Shown: positions 1 to 8,828, counted from the first letter of the stretch. The stretch is 64,000 nt of DNA from Alloboseaceae bacterium BT-24-1 (GCA_025846845.1 JAOYTL010000020.1:1-64000), one strand, 5' to 3'. Program-made: numbers and translations. The notes: generated from the sequence alone by a model not told the origin.

Positions 1-372
1 CCTATCGTTCCCATGAAGCGCAGTAGAGCGGCCCCGCCAGCGGCGGCGCCGTCTCGATGGCCGCTTTATAGGGGGAACCTCTTCCGGGTGTCAACACAGC
101 AGATGAAAGTTTTTCGACAAAAGCGCTTTCCCGATTGAAGGCCGCGTGATTTCAATAGCTTAGCATTTACTCGGCAAAGAGCCCTTGGCAAACTGACCCG
201 ATCACCGCCAGATCATGGTCCCGGCCGCCCCGCCCCAGGTCGGAACCGCCTTGGCAGGGCGAGCAGCCGAGGCCTTGCCCATCCCCTCGCCGGTGCTCAT
301 ACCGGACTGCACCGGCAGCCCGGACGCGGACTGCCCAGCCCTTTTGTGTCCCGTCACGATGCGGTTCAGTCG
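1..372. other. Left-edge intergenic region
   Basis: No credible gene lies here; leftward open frames that run through this stretch continue antisense into the next gene and look like GC-driven shadows. The first hundred bases hold a strong leftward promoter (listed separately), so whatever it drives lies outside the window on the left. Positions 110-175 are locally AT-rich and may act as an upstream element for that promoter. Nothing else stands out. Confidence 0.6.
58..94 (-). promoter_or_regulatory. Strong leftward sigma-70-type promoter, rRNA-operon-like
   Basis: On the minus strand there is TTGACA (94 to 89), a spacer of 17-18 bases, then CTATAAA (71 to 65), followed by a GC-rich discriminator. 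A near-consensus -35, a CTATAA-type -10 and a GC-rich start region are the usual look of rRNA promoters in Hyphomicrobiales. The rRNA assignment is inference, since no rRNA sequence is inside the window. Confidence 0.55.
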
Positions 373-1341
373 ATGAGCAACACTCTCCTCTATCTCTCGC
401 ATGAAGACGTGCGTGCCTGCGCGGTGACGCCAAGCGAGGCGCGCGAGGCCGTGCTCGGCGCGTTTCGTGACCATGCCGCCGGCCGCAATCAGAGCCTGCC
501 CAAGACCGCGCTGTCGCTTGGCCCCGGCCATGCCTTCCAGGCGATGACGGCGGCATCGGAGGCACAGGCGATCGCCACCGTGAAATGGGTCGCCTCCGCG
601 CCGGCCGTAGCAGGCAGCGCGGTGCCAAGCGTCAGCGCACTGATCTGTGTCAGCGACTATGCCACGGGCGCTCCGCTCGCCATTCTCGACGGCGACGAGA
701 TCACGCTCGTGCGGACCGCGGCGATGTCGGCGGCTGCCGCCTCGCTCCTCGCGCCGGCCGCTCCACACACGATCGGCTTCGTCGGCTGCGGGCTGCAGGC
801 CCATGCCCATCTCGCCGCCTTCCATGATCTCTACCCAGGCTTGGCAGGCGCCCTCCTACTGAGCCGCAGCCGCAGCTCGGCCGAGCGCCTGGCGGATGCT
901 GCTGCAGTACGAGGGCTCGCCACGGAGATCGTCGACGATGCCGATGCGCTCCTCGCCCGCAGCGATCTCGTCATCTCCATGGTGCCGGCAGCGCCGAGTT
1001 TGCGCCCCTTCCTCGATGCGCGGCGGATGAAGCCCGCCGCGTTCGCTGCCGCCGTCGACACCGGCCGCAGCTGGCTGCCGGAGGCGCTACCGGCTTTCGA
1101 CCTTCTGGTCACCGACAGCCTCGCCCAGTCGCAGGCGCCCTATGATGTCGACGGCCAGCCTGTGACGACCGCCCGCTTCAGCCATGATCTCGTCGCCCTC
1201 TCGCGAGCGCCGCTCGGCGATGCCGGGACGAAGCGCTCGCTCTTCTGCTTCCGCGGTTTCGCACTCGCCGATCTCGCGCTCGCGCATCTCGTCCTGGAGA
1301 AGGCGCGCGCTGCCGGCATCGGGACCTCCCTGCCGCGCTAG
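373..1341 (+). CDS. Ornithine cyclodeaminase / mu-crystallin family protein
   Basis: A 322-residue member of the ornithine cyclodeaminase/mu-crystallin family, whose members are NAD(P)-dependent cyclodeaminases, imine reductases or opine-type dehydrogenases. A Rossmann nucleotide-binding motif is visible near residue 134 (GFVGCGLQAHAH), with the usual VKWV lysine near residue 67 and the LVRTAAMSAAAASLL segment before the dinucleotide fold. I prefer the ATG at 373 over the one at 346 because the family alignment begins right after it. The substrate cannot be read from the sequence. The next gene on the same strand starts almost 200 bases downstream behind palindromes, so co-transcription is uncertain. 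Confidence 0.8.
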   Translation: MSNTLLYLSHEDVRACAVTPSEAREAVLGAFRDHAAGRNQSLPKTALSLGPGHAFQAMTAASEAQAIATVKWVASAPAVAGSAVPSVSALICVSDYATGAPLAILDGDEITLVRTAAMSAAAASLLAPAAPHTIGFVGCGLQAHAHLAAFHDLYPGLAGALLLSRSRSSAERLADAAAVRGLATEIVDDADALLARSDLVISMVPAAPSLRPFLDARRMKPAAFAAAVDTGRSWLPEALPAFDLLVTDSLAQSQAPYDVDGQPVTTARFSHDLVALSRAPLGDAGTKRSLFCFRGFALADLALAHLVLEKARAAGIGTSLPR

Positions 1342-1446
1342 AGCCGGATCCGATCAGGTTGAATCAACCTGATCTGTGAACCCGTCTCTCATTTTGAGTC
1401 GAGAGACCGCTTTTTCCGATCGGCTTGCGGTGCAAGCCGATCGGAG
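1342..1446. repeat. Cluster of perfect palindromes between genes
   Basis: Two long palindromes lie back to back. At 1352-1374 arms of 11 bases (GATCAGGTTGA) flank one central base. At 1415-1445 arms of 14 bases beginning TCCGATCGGC flank three bases. A third small inverted repeat (CTCTC/GAGAG) lies between them. No T-run follows on either strand, so this is not a standard intrinsic terminator; it looks like a REP-type intergenic element. The leading AGAGCCG-ATCCGATC recurs near 53409. Confidence 0.6.
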
Positions 1447-1534
1447 CGGGCTCTTGCAACCCTGCCATGCGTCGGCTTTCCCTTCGCGTGCAGGAGGCCT
1501 ACCTTTCCGGGCATCGAGGCGTTCCGGATAGGCG

Positions 1535-3196
1535 ATGGCGATGACGAAGGGTTCCGATCTCCTGGTGGCCGCGCTCGAAAATGAGGGCGTCGACCGCATC
1601 TTCGGTGTTCCCGGCGAGGAGAATCTCGACGTCGTCGAGTCGCTCCGGACCTCGAAGATCGAACTCGTCCTGACCCGGCACGAGCAGGCCGCCGCCTTCA
1701 TGGCCGCGACACATGGACGCCTGACCGGAAGGCCCGGCGTCTGCATCGCGACTCTCGGGCCGGGCGCGCTCAACTTCTCGACCGGTGCGGCCTATGCCCA
1801 TCTCGGCGCCATGCCGATGATCCTGATCACCGGCCAGAAGGCGATCATGAGCGCCAAGCAGGCGCGCTTCCAGATCGTCGATGTCGTCGCCTCGATGAAA
1901 CCGCTGACCAAGATGACCCGCCAGATCGTCAGCGCCGCGAGCATCCCCTCGGTGGTGCGCGACGCCTTCCGTGTCGCCATGGAAGAACGACCCGGCCCGG
2001 TCCATCTCGAACTGCCGGAGGACATCGCCGGCGAGGAGGTTGCCGACGTACCGCTGATCCCGGTGCATCCACTGGAGCGGCCGATCGCAAATCCGCAGGC
2101 GATCGCCCGGGCCGCCGAGATGATCCTCGCCGCCAAACGGCCGCTGGTGATGATCGGCGCCGCCGGCAACCGGCCGCGGCTGGTCGAGCCGCTCTCCGAT
2201 TTCGTGCGGCAGGTCCGGCTGCCGTTCTTCAACACCCAGATGGGCAAGGGCGCCGTCACTGGCGGCTCGAACCTCTATATGGGCACCGCCGCCCTGTCCG
2301 AGGGCGACTATGTCCATCAGGCGATCGACCGGGCCGACCTGATCATCGCGATCGGCCACGACACGATCGAGAAGCCGCCCTTCCTGATGCGGAACGCCGG
2401 CGGACCGAAGGTGATCCATGTCGGCTACCAGTCGGCGACGGTCGAGCAGGTCTATCATCCCGACGCAGAAGTGATCGGCGATATCGGCGCCACGGTCGCA
2501 GCGCTGGCGGAACGGCTCGGCGGCCGGCTCGAGGCCGATCCTGTCATGCTGGAGCTGCGCCAGAAGATCCTCGCCCATCTCAACGACCGCTCCGAGGAGG
2601 ATCGTTTCCCGATCACGCCGCAGCGCATCGTCCACGACATCCGCGCGGTGATGCCGGAGGACGGCATGGTCTGCCTCGACAACGGCATGTACAAGATTTG
2701 GTTCGCGCGGAACTACCGCACCCATGTCGCCAACACGCTGCTGCTCGACAATGCGCTGGCGACGATGGGCGCCGGCCTGCCCTCGGCGATGATGGCGGCG
2801 ATGCTCTATCCCGAGCGCCGGGTGATGGCGGTCTGCGGCGATGGCGGCTTCATGATGAACAGCCAGGAGATGGAGACCGCCGTCCGCCTCGGCCTCAACC
2901 TCGTCGTCGTCATCCTCAACGACAACGCCTACGGCATGATCCGCTGGAAGCAGGCGGTCGACGGCTTCGCCGATTACGGCATGAGCTTCGGCAATCCCGA
3001 TTTCGTCGCCTATGCGAAGGCCTATGGCGCCAAGGGCTCGCGCGTCGCTTCTGCCGCCGAGCTCGTGCCGACGCTGGAGGCGGCCTTTGCTGGTGGCGGC
3101 GTCCATCTCGTCGAGATCCCGATCGACTATTCGGAGAACACCCGCGTGCTCGTCGAGGAGCTGCGCAACAAGACCCCGGATATCGAGCTGGCTTGA
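1535..3196 (+). CDS. Thiamine diphosphate-dependent enzyme, acetolactate synthase-like
   Basis: A full-length 553-residue ThDP enzyme with the three-domain order of acetohydroxyacid synthase, pyruvate oxidase and benzoylformate decarboxylase. The N-terminal PYR domain shows FGVPGEENLDVV and the catalytic glutamate in RHEQAAAF (about residue 50). The C-terminal PP domain has the ThDP/Mg motif GDGGFMMN followed by the asparagine of NDNAYG (about residues 434-470). No regulatory small subunit gene lies nearby, so a catabolic role, not branched-chain amino acid synthesis, is likelier. An aldehyde dehydrogenase gene follows, which suggests that its aldehyde product is oxidised next (inference). 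Confidence 0.85.
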   Translation: MAMTKGSDLLVAALENEGVDRIFGVPGEENLDVVESLRTSKIELVLTRHEQAAAFMAATHGRLTGRPGVCIATLGPGALNFSTGAAYAHLGAMPMILITGQKAIMSAKQARFQIVDVVASMKPLTKMTRQIVSAASIPSVVRDAFRVAMEERPGPVHLELPEDIAGEEVADVPLIPVHPLERPIANPQAIARAAEMILAAKRPLVMIGAAGNRPRLVEPLSDFVRQVRLPFFNTQMGKGAVTGGSNLYMGTAALSEGDYVHQAIDRADLIIAIGHDTIEKPPFLMRNAGGPKVIHVGYQSATVEQVYHPDAEVIGDIGATVAALAERLGGRLEADPVMLELRQKILAHLNDRSEEDRFPITPQRIVHDIRAVMPEDGMVCLDNGMYKIWFARNYRTHVANTLLLDNALATMGAGLPSAMMAAMLYPERRVMAVCGDGGFMMNSQEMETAVRLGLNLVVVILNDNAYGMIRWKQAVDGFADYGMSFGNPDFVAYAKAYGAKGSRVASAAELVPTLEAAFAGGGVHLVEIPIDYSENTRVLVEELRNKTPDIELA

Positions 3197-3225
3197 GCGA
3201 ACAACATCAGCTCCGCCGAGATTTG

Positions 3226-3335
3226 GCCGTCATTCCGGCCGAAGCGAAGCGGAGCGCCGGAATCCATCTTAGGGAACTGCGCTCAACGATGGATTCCGGA
3301 GCTGCGCTGCTTCGCAGCTTGTCCGGAATGACGGC
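3226..3335. repeat. Imperfect palindromic intergenic repeat (CGTCATTCCGG family)
   Basis: The element starts with GCCGTCATTCCGG and ends with its inverse CCGGAATGACGGC. Inside, GGAATCCATC and GATGGATTCC form a second nested inverted repeat, and AGCTGCG...CGCAGCT forms a small hairpin. Such elements are common between genes in Hyphomicrobiales. A related copy begins at 4793. Confidence 0.75.
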
Positions 3336-3385
3336 GCGCGGCGAGCAGCAACAGCACAACTCCGGAAGCCCCGAAGGAGACCGAG

Positions 3386-4768
3386 ATGCTGACAGTGGTC
3401 CAGGCCTATGATCGCGCGCCGATCGAGGAGATCGCCACCGACGATGCGGCGGCGCTCGAAGCCAAGCTCGCGGCCGCCGACAAGGTCTTCCGCGATCGCG
3501 ACGGCTGGCTGAAGCCGCACGAGCGGATCGCGATCCTGCGCAGGCTCGCCGAATTGCTGGCGGCCAAGCGCGACCATTTCGCCCGCCAGATCGCGCGCGA
3601 AGGCGGCAAACCGCTGACCGATGCGATGATCGAGACGACACGCGCCATCGACGGCATCCACAACGCCGCCGACGAGCTGCGCAATTTCGCCGGGCGTGAG
3701 ATCCCGATGGGGCTGACAGCGGCGGCCGCCGGGCGCTGGGCTTTCACCACCAAGGAGCCGATCGGCGTCGTCGCCGCGATCTCGGCCTTCAACCACCCGC
3801 TCAACCTGATCGTCCACCAGGTCGTGCCGGCGATCGCCGTCGGCTGCCCGGTGATCATCAAGCCGGCAAGCACGACGCCTCTGTGCTGCCGCGACTTCGT
3901 CGCGCTGGTGCACGAGGCCGGCCTGCCGGAGGCCTGGTGCCAGACCTTCCTGCCGGAGAGCAACGAGCTCGCCGAGGCGCTCGCCACCGACCGGCGCGTC
4001 GCCTTCCTCAGCTTCATCGGCTCGGCCAAGGTCGGCTGGTACCTGCATTCCAAGCTGGCGCATGGCGCGCGCTCGGCGCTGGAGCATGGCGGAGCGGCGC
4101 CGGCGATCGTGGATCGCAGCGCCGATCTCGACAGGATCATCGAGCCCTTGGTCAAGGGTGGCTACTACCATGCCGGCCAGGTCTGCGTGTCGACGCAGCG
4201 CATCTTCGTGCATCAGGAGATCGCCGATACCTTCACCGAGCGGCTGGTGGCGCGCGTCGCCAAGCTGCGCACCGGCGATCCCGCCCTGAAGGAAACCGAA
4301 GTCGGCCCGCTGATCCTGCCCAAGGAGGCCGACCGGGTCTCAAGCTGGATCGACGAAGCCGTGAAGGGTGGCGCCAAGCTGGCGCTCGGCGGCAAGCGCC
4401 TGTCCGAGACAACCCTGGAGCCGGCCGTGCTGCTCGATCCTGCGGTTGACGCCAAGGTCTCGCAGCTCGAGGTCTTCGGCCCGCTGGTCTGCGTCTATCG
4501 CTACAGCAAGCTCGACGAGGCCATTGCTCGGGCCAATTCGCTCAACGTCGCCTTCCAGGGTAGCGTCTTCGCGCAGGACATCGATGTCGCCTTGCATGTC
4601 GCCGAGCGGCTCGACGCCTCGGCGGTGATGGTCAACGACCCCACCGCTTTCCGCACCGACTGGATGCCTTTCGCCGGCCGCAAGGAATCCGGCTACGGCA
4701 CCGGTGGCATCCCCTACACCATGCGCGACATGACGCAGGAGAAGATGATCATCCTGAACCGGCGCTGA
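3386..4768 (+). CDS. NAD(P)-dependent aldehyde dehydrogenase
   Basis: A 460-residue aldehyde dehydrogenase, slightly short of the usual 480-500. The catalytic cysteine is in GQVCVSTQR (about residue 274) and the general-base glutamate in EHGG (about residue 235, where most members read ELGG). The NPLNL and KPAS stretches of the cofactor site and the C-terminal GRKESGYG are present. A purine-rich GAAGGAGACC lies before the ATG. It follows the ThDP enzyme on the same strand with a palindromic repeat between them and probably oxidises an aldehyde made by that enzyme. The substrate is not identifiable. Confidence 0.88.
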   Translation: MLTVVQAYDRAPIEEIATDDAAALEAKLAAADKVFRDRDGWLKPHERIAILRRLAELLAAKRDHFARQIAREGGKPLTDAMIETTRAIDGIHNAADELRNFAGREIPMGLTAAAAGRWAFTTKEPIGVVAAISAFNHPLNLIVHQVVPAIAVGCPVIIKPASTTPLCCRDFVALVHEAGLPEAWCQTFLPESNELAEALATDRRVAFLSFIGSAKVGWYLHSKLAHGARSALEHGGAAPAIVDRSADLDRIIEPLVKGGYYHAGQVCVSTQRIFVHQEIADTFTERLVARVAKLRTGDPALKETEVGPLILPKEADRVSSWIDEAVKGGAKLALGGKRLSETTLEPAVLLDPAVDAKVSQLEVFGPLVCVYRYSKLDEAIARANSLNVAFQGSVFAQDIDVALHVAERLDASAVMVNDPTAFRTDWMPFAGRKESGYGTGGIPYTMRDMTQEKMIILNRR

Positions 4769-4792
4769 GGCGATCTTGGCTTCGGAGCCTCA

Positions 4793-4835
4793 CCGTCATT
4801 CCGGGGCGCTGCACAGCAGCGAGCCCGGAAAGACA
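4793..4835. repeat. Short copy of the CGTCATTCCGG intergenic repeat
   Basis: CCGTCATTCCGGGGCGCTG followed by CAGCGAGCCCGGAA makes a hairpin related to the element at 3226-3335. It lies between the convergent aldehyde dehydrogenase and SCO genes, where it could also serve as a weak two-way terminator. Confidence 0.6.
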
Positions 4836-4839
4836 GCGC

Positions 4840-5463
4840 TTAGCGACTCAGCAGCAGCTTGACCTTGGCCAGCGCCGAGTCCTGTTCCTCGTGATAGTCG
4901 ATCAGGCTGCGGAAGCGGCCTTCCGCGTCCATCAGATAGACCGAGGCGGTGTGGTCCATGGTGTAGCCATCCGTGGTCGGGAGCCGCTTGGCGTAGGCCT
5001 TGTAGGCCTTCAGCGCCGCATCGACCTCGGCCTGGGTGCCGGAGAGCCCAACGATGCGCGGATCGAAGGACTGCAGATAGAGCGCCAGCTGCGCCGGCGT
5101 GTCGCGCTCGGGGTCGACGGTGACGAAGAGCACATTCAGCCGGTCGGCATCGGCGCCGAGCTTGCCGAGCAGAGTGGTGAGCTCGAACAGCGTGGTCGGG
5201 CAGACCTCCGGACAATGGGTGAAGCCGAAGAAGACCAGCGTCGGCTTGCCCTGATAGTCGGCCTGCGAGACCTTGCGACCGGTGTGGTCGGTCGATGTGA
5301 AGGGACCGCCGACATCGGCCAGCGGCGTCGACACGGTTGCGCCGGACCCCGGTCGGCCGGGTCCATCGACACGCCACCAGCCGAGCGCGATCGCGGCGGC
5401 AGCGAAGGCGACGAGGACAACGGCGGTCCAGGCGCCGTAACGGATGATTTTGAGGATCGGCAT
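4840..5463 (-). CDS. SCO1/SenC/PrrC-type copper chaperone, thioredoxin fold
   Basis: A 207-residue SCO family protein. One N-terminal membrane anchor (about residues 7-26) is followed by a periplasmic thioredoxin-like domain with the copper/redox motif CPEVC in FFGFTHCPEVCPTT and the distal copper-ligand histidine in TMDHTASVYLMD. These proteins deliver copper to the CuA site of cytochrome oxidase or act as thiol reductases. The ATG at 5463 is chosen because the anchor begins directly after it; a TTG at 5499 would overlap the upstream stop codon. It lies 32 bases behind the L,D-transpeptidase gene and is probably co-transcribed with it. Confidence 0.9.
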   Translation of the reverse strand: MPILKIIRYGAWTAVVLVAFAAAAIALGWWRVDGPGRPGSGATVSTPLADVGGPFTSTDHTGRKVSQADYQGKPTLVFFGFTHCPEVCPTTLFELTTLLGKLGADADRLNVLFVTVDPERDTPAQLALYLQSFDPRIVGLSGTQAEVDAALKAYKAYAKRLPTTDGYTMDHTASVYLMDAEGRFRSLIDYHEEQDSALAKVKLLLSR

Positions 5464-5495
5464 GGCGCCTTGTCTGGCCGCCGGCCTGCCTGGCG

Positions 5496-6554
5496 TCAAC
5501 GCGACATGATCGACCCGGTCGCCGATGCCTGCTGCGGCTCATCGTCGCCACCGCCATAGGGATCGGCCAATGCCGCCTGCGGCGCGCTGATCTCGACCTT
5601 GCCGGCGACCATGGGCTGCATCCGCTCCGGCCCGATATTGCGCAGGAGCTTACGGAAGCTCTGATGCATGCCGCCATCCATCAGTGCATAGCTCATTGCC
5701 GGCGTGCTGCTGGTTAGCTCGGCGAGGCGTGCGTCGTCGCGAGCGCTGCGGGCGGCGACCAGCGGCTCGACCTCGGGATCGGTCTGATAGGCCGGGCACG
5801 GTGCGCCAGGGACGAAAGCGGAGGCATCGCCTGCCGGATTGAAGATGTAACGGCCGCCACAGGTCGCGAGCTTCGGCGGCTGCCGTGTCGCCTCGAAATG
5901 GTCCGAGCCTTCCTTGAGATTGCGCCAGAAAGCGATGTTCGGATTGCCGCGATGGCGCGCCAGGTTCTCGGGCGTCATCCGGAAGGGGAAAGCCTGGACC
6001 TGGAAGCTGCGCTGGCCGCCGGCAAAGGCCTCGCGCGCGAGACCATAGAGCTCGGTGACACCATCGTCGGTCATGGCGTAGCAGCCGGCGGAGGTGCAGG
6101 CGCCGTGGATCATCAGGGCCGAGCCGGTATAGCCCTGCGCCTTCTCCAGCGCGTTCGGATAGCCGAGATTATAGGACAGATAATACGCCGATTTCGGGTT
6201 CATCAGCTCCGGCGTCACCGTGTAGAAGCCCTCCGGCGCCTGCCGGTCGCCCTCGCGCTTCTTCGGGCCGAGCTGGCCCGACCAGCGGCACATCGGATAG
6301 GTCTTGAGCAGGGCATATTGGCCGGAGCGGTCGCGCTTCCAGACCTCGAGCTCGCTCTCCTTCTTGTAGAGGCGCACGACGATCGGGTCGGCCTGGCTCA
6401 TGCCCTTGCTCGACATCTGCGAGACGAGCGCAGCCGGCAAGGGCTGGTTGCCTCGGCCGTCGCCCTCCATCCCGACGCAGGACGACAAAGCGATGGCAGT
6501 GGCACCGAGCAGCGCGTAGCGCCGGAAACGCTGGAAGAGGGAGCGGACGGACAT
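5496..6554 (-). CDS. YafK-type L,D-transpeptidase / murein endopeptidase lipoprotein
   Basis: A 352-residue exported protein with a lipobox (LSSC, Cys about residue 26) and a YkuD fold. The active-site signature is MIHGACTSAGCYAMTD, which matches the YafK/DpaA branch of YkuD enzymes; in that branch the E. coli protein works on lipoprotein-peptidoglycan links. The C-terminal third, rich in A, D and E, has no motif I recognise. It leads the two-gene leftward unit with the SCO gene. A role in cell-wall crosslinking or lipoprotein release follows from the family and is not shown by context. Confidence 0.8.
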   Translation of the reverse strand: MSVRSLFQRFRRYALLGATAIALSSCVGMEGDGRGNQPLPAALVSQMSSKGMSQADPIVVRLYKKESELEVWKRDRSGQYALLKTYPMCRWSGQLGPKKREGDRQAPEGFYTVTPELMNPKSAYYLSYNLGYPNALEKAQGYTGSALMIHGACTSAGCYAMTDDGVTELYGLAREAFAGGQRSFQVQAFPFRMTPENLARHRGNPNIAFWRNLKEGSDHFEATRQPPKLATCGGRYIFNPAGDASAFVPGAPCPAYQTDPEVEPLVAARSARDDARLAELTSSTPAMSYALMDGGMHQSFRKLLRNIGPERMQPMVAGKVEISAPQAALADPYGGGDDEPQQASATGSIMSR

Positions 6555-6743
6555 GGCTAAAATTATCGGAGAGTGGCGCTAACGACTGGTGAACGGCTTC
6601 AAGCCCGCGCGACCCTGCAACCTCAGGCCGGTCGAGGTTCAATTGACGTTTTCGTGAACGGCGCTTCGGGCTGCCCGCGTTCTCGGCACTTGAAGCTCAG
6701 GTGGCTTCAGGTCGCAGAACGGCGGCGAAAGGGGAATCACGCC

Positions 6744-7367
6744 ATGTTCGACCGCCGCCTCGCTTTGCAATCCCTCGCCCTCGGCTTCGCCGGCTCGCTA
6801 TCCCTGCCCGCGCTCGCCCAGGCGCCGACCGCCCTGCTCGACTCCGGCCCGCTGCCGGAGAAGGTTTTCGGCGCAGCGGAGGCGCCGGTGACAGTGATCA
6901 AATACGCCTCGCTGACCTGCCATCACTGCATGAACTTCCATATGAACACTTGGCCCGCGTTCAAGGCGAAGTACGTCGACACCGGCAAGGTGCGCTTCAT
7001 CATCCGCGAATTCCCGCTCGATCCGCTGGCGATGGCCGGCTTCATGCTCGCCCGCTGCGCCGGCGAGGACAAATGGTATCCCGTCGTCGACATGTTCTAC
7101 CGGACGCAGGAAGGCTGGGCTCATTCCGACAAGCCGCTCGACGGGCTGACCCAGGCGATGCGCCAGGCCGGCATGGGCAAGGACGGCGTCGAGGCCTGCC
7201 TGAAGCGCGAGGACGTCTATCAGGGAATCCGGCAGGTCTCCGAGCGCGCCAAGGCTTTTGGCGTTGAGTCGACACCGACCTTCTTCGTCAACGGCAAGAA
7301 GGAAGTCGGCGCGCTCTCGCTCGAACAGTTCGACGCGATCCTGGCGCCACTGCTGGCCGGGCGTTGA
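6744..7367 (+). CDS. DsbA-family thiol oxidoreductase, exported
   Basis: A 207-residue protein with a signal peptide that ends at ALAQA (about residue 24) and a thioredoxin-4/DsbA domain. The active site is CHHC in SLTCHHCMNFH (about residues 60-63); the cis-proline loop is VESTPTFFVNG. It belongs to the alphaproteobacterial DsbA group that oxidises or isomerises periplasmic disulfides. The start at 6744 is favoured over an upstream frame because AAAGGGG lies before it and the signal peptide follows directly. A small membrane protein gene follows 30 bases downstream. Confidence 0.88.
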   Translation: MFDRRLALQSLALGFAGSLSLPALAQAPTALLDSGPLPEKVFGAAEAPVTVIKYASLTCHHCMNFHMNTWPAFKAKYVDTGKVRFIIREFPLDPLAMAGFMLARCAGEDKWYPVVDMFYRTQEGWAHSDKPLDGLTQAMRQAGMGKDGVEACLKREDVYQGIRQVSERAKAFGVESTPTFFVNGKKEVGALSLEQFDAILAPLLAGR

Positions 7368-7397
7368 CCCCGCTGCGAAGGATATGGTGACCCGATC

Positions 7398-7562
7398 ATG
7401 GTGAAGTCGCGAAACATCGCGCTTGGGGTAGCGCTGATCGCGCTCGCGGTCCTGTTCTACGCCGTCACCGTCGTGCGGATGCGCGAGACCGAGGATCGAC
7501 GGCACTTGAACGATCCCCAGGCGCATTCGGCTCCGGCGGGGCCTGCCAGCCTAGCGCCTTAG
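7398..7562 (+). CDS. 54-residue single-pass membrane protein, CoxF-like
   Basis: The frame from ATG 7398 to TAG 7562 encodes 54 residues: a short basic N-terminus (MVKSRN), one hydrophobic segment (about residues 7-27) ending FYAVTVVRM, and a hydrophilic Pro/Ala-rich tail. The RNIAL...VLFYAVTVV pattern is like the small CoxF proteins encoded in alphaproteobacterial cytochrome oxidase operons. That match is from memory and no cox gene is next to it. It follows the DsbA gene by 30 bases and its stop lies three bases from the convergent neighbour. Confidence 0.6.
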   Translation: MVKSRNIALGVALIALAVLFYAVTVVRMRETEDRRHLNDPQAHSAPAGPASLAP

Positions 7563-7565
7563 GCG

Positions 7566-7868
7566 TCAGACCGAGCGTCCGATCGCACGCTTGGCCGTCT
7601 CGACCGCGCCGGCGCATTGCGGCGCGATTTCGACGAGCACGACGTCCGGGCTCGCCACGCCCGTCCAGAAGCGAACGACCTGGACGACGGCCCAGCCCGG
7701 ATTCTCGCCGACGCGCGTCACGATCGCGGGTGTCGCGGTCCGGGCGCAGGCCGCGACCTTGTCGGCGCTGTCGCGCGGGATGCCCAGCGCCGAGAGCTGG
7801 CTGGTGATGGCGCCCTGGATCGGATCGAGGATCAGGAGCGAGACCAGGGCGGCGATGATCGATTCCAT
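7566..7868 (-). CDS. Hypothetical protein, 100 residues
   Basis: An unrecognised small protein. The N-terminal 25 residues are hydrophobic and could be a signal or anchor. The rest is a soluble domain with two cysteines (AACART and APQCAG) that could form a disulfide if the protein is exported. An AAGAGGC-type ribosome site precedes the ATG at 7868. It ends almost against the convergent CoxF-like gene and is the last leftward gene after the metal operon, 45 bases behind the CDF gene. Confidence 0.5.
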   Translation of the reverse strand: MESIIAALVSLLILDPIQGAITSQLSALGIPRDSADKVAACARTATPAIVTRVGENPGWAVVQVVRFWTGVASPDVVLVEIAPQCAGAVETAKRAIGRSV

Positions 7869-7913
7869 AACGGTTCAGCCTCTTGTTCTTTTCGCGGGCG
7901 CGCGCACGAGATT

Positions 7914-8828
7914 TTAAAGACGTTGCTCGTGACCATCCGCCTGCCGGATCGCCTGATCCTCGATCTGGATCGTCGTGTGCTTGAGCCCGAATTCCTCGGC
8001 CAACAGCCGATTGGCGGCGACGAGGGTCGGCCTGGTTTCAGCCATATCGGCGACCACGATATGGGCGCTCATCGCGTCGAGACCAGATGTCAGCGTCCAG
8101 ACATGCAAATCGTGGACAGCCGCGACACCCGGCAGCGCCAGCAGCGATTTCTCCAGCAGAGCCATATCGACCTCCGGCGGAGTGCCTTCCATCAGGATGT
8201 GGACGGCCTGCTTCAGCAGGATCCAGGTCCGCGGCACGATGAACAGGCCGATGCCGGCGCCGACGATCGGATCGGCGAGCGTCCAGCCCGTCGCCATCAC
8301 GATCACGGCCGCGATGATGACGCCGAGCGAGCCGAGCATGTCGCTGAGCACCTCGAAATAGGCGCCCTTGACGTTGAGGCTCTCGGACGAGCCACCGGCG
8401 AGCAGCCTCATACTGATCAGGTTGACGATCAGCCCGACGACCGCGACGGCGAGCATCGGCCCGCCGAGGATCGGCGGCGGATTCCGGAAGCGCTCATAGG
8501 CCTCGTAGAGGATGTAGATGGTGAGCAGCAGCAGGACGACGGCGTTGGCGAGCGCCGACAGGATCTCCATCCGGACATAGCCATAGGTTCGCTGCGGCGT
8601 CGCCGGCTTCTCTGCGAAGCGGATCGCGACCAGCGCCAGAGCGAGCCCGCCGGCATCGGTCAGCATATGCGCCGCATCCGCCAGCAGCGCGAGACTGCCG
8701 GTCCACAAACCGCCGACCACCTCGGCGAGCATGAAGGCGAAGGTCAGGCCGAAGGCGGCGGCAAGCCGCGACTTGTGCCGGCCGGCGGCCGTGCCGGCGC
8801 TGCCGCCATGTGAATGCCCGGCTCCCAT
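7914..8828 (-). CDS. czcD: Cation diffusion facilitator (Zn/Co/Cd exporter)
   Basis: A 304-residue CDF transporter of the CzcD/ZitB type. A short His-containing N-terminus (HSHGG) precedes six membrane segments. TM2 carries the HxxxD metal site (HMLTD, about residues 48-52), and TM5 the second site around ADPIVGAGIG. The C-terminal cytoplasmic domain contains HDLHVWTLTSG, as in this family. The protein moves divalent cations from the cytoplasm in exchange for protons. It is the fourth gene of the leftward metal operon, 13 bases behind lspA. Confidence 0.88.
   Translation of the reverse strand: MGAGHSHGGSAGTAAGRHKSRLAAAFGLTFAFMLAEVVGGLWTGSLALLADAAHMLTDAGGLALALVAIRFAEKPATPQRTYGYVRMEILSALANAVVLLLLTIYILYEAYERFRNPPPILGGPMLAVAVVGLIVNLISMRLLAGGSSESLNVKGAYFEVLSDMLGSLGVIIAAVIVMATGWTLADPIVGAGIGLFIVPRTWILLKQAVHILMEGTPPEVDMALLEKSLLALPGVAAVHDLHVWTLTSGLDAMSAHIVVADMAETRPTLVAANRLLAEEFGLKHTTIQIEDQAIRQADGHEQRL

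Noticed and set aside
1352..1444. Palindromes after the first gene as an intrinsic terminator
   Set aside because: No T-run follows the stems on either strand; recorded as a repeat instead.
1499..3106. 535-codon minus-strand frame
   Set aside because: Antisense to the ThDP enzyme, which has clear family motifs; the frame itself has none.
7617..8813. 398-codon plus-strand frame rich in Asp, Arg and His
   Set aside because: Lies opposite the CDF transporter gene; composition is that of an antisense shadow.
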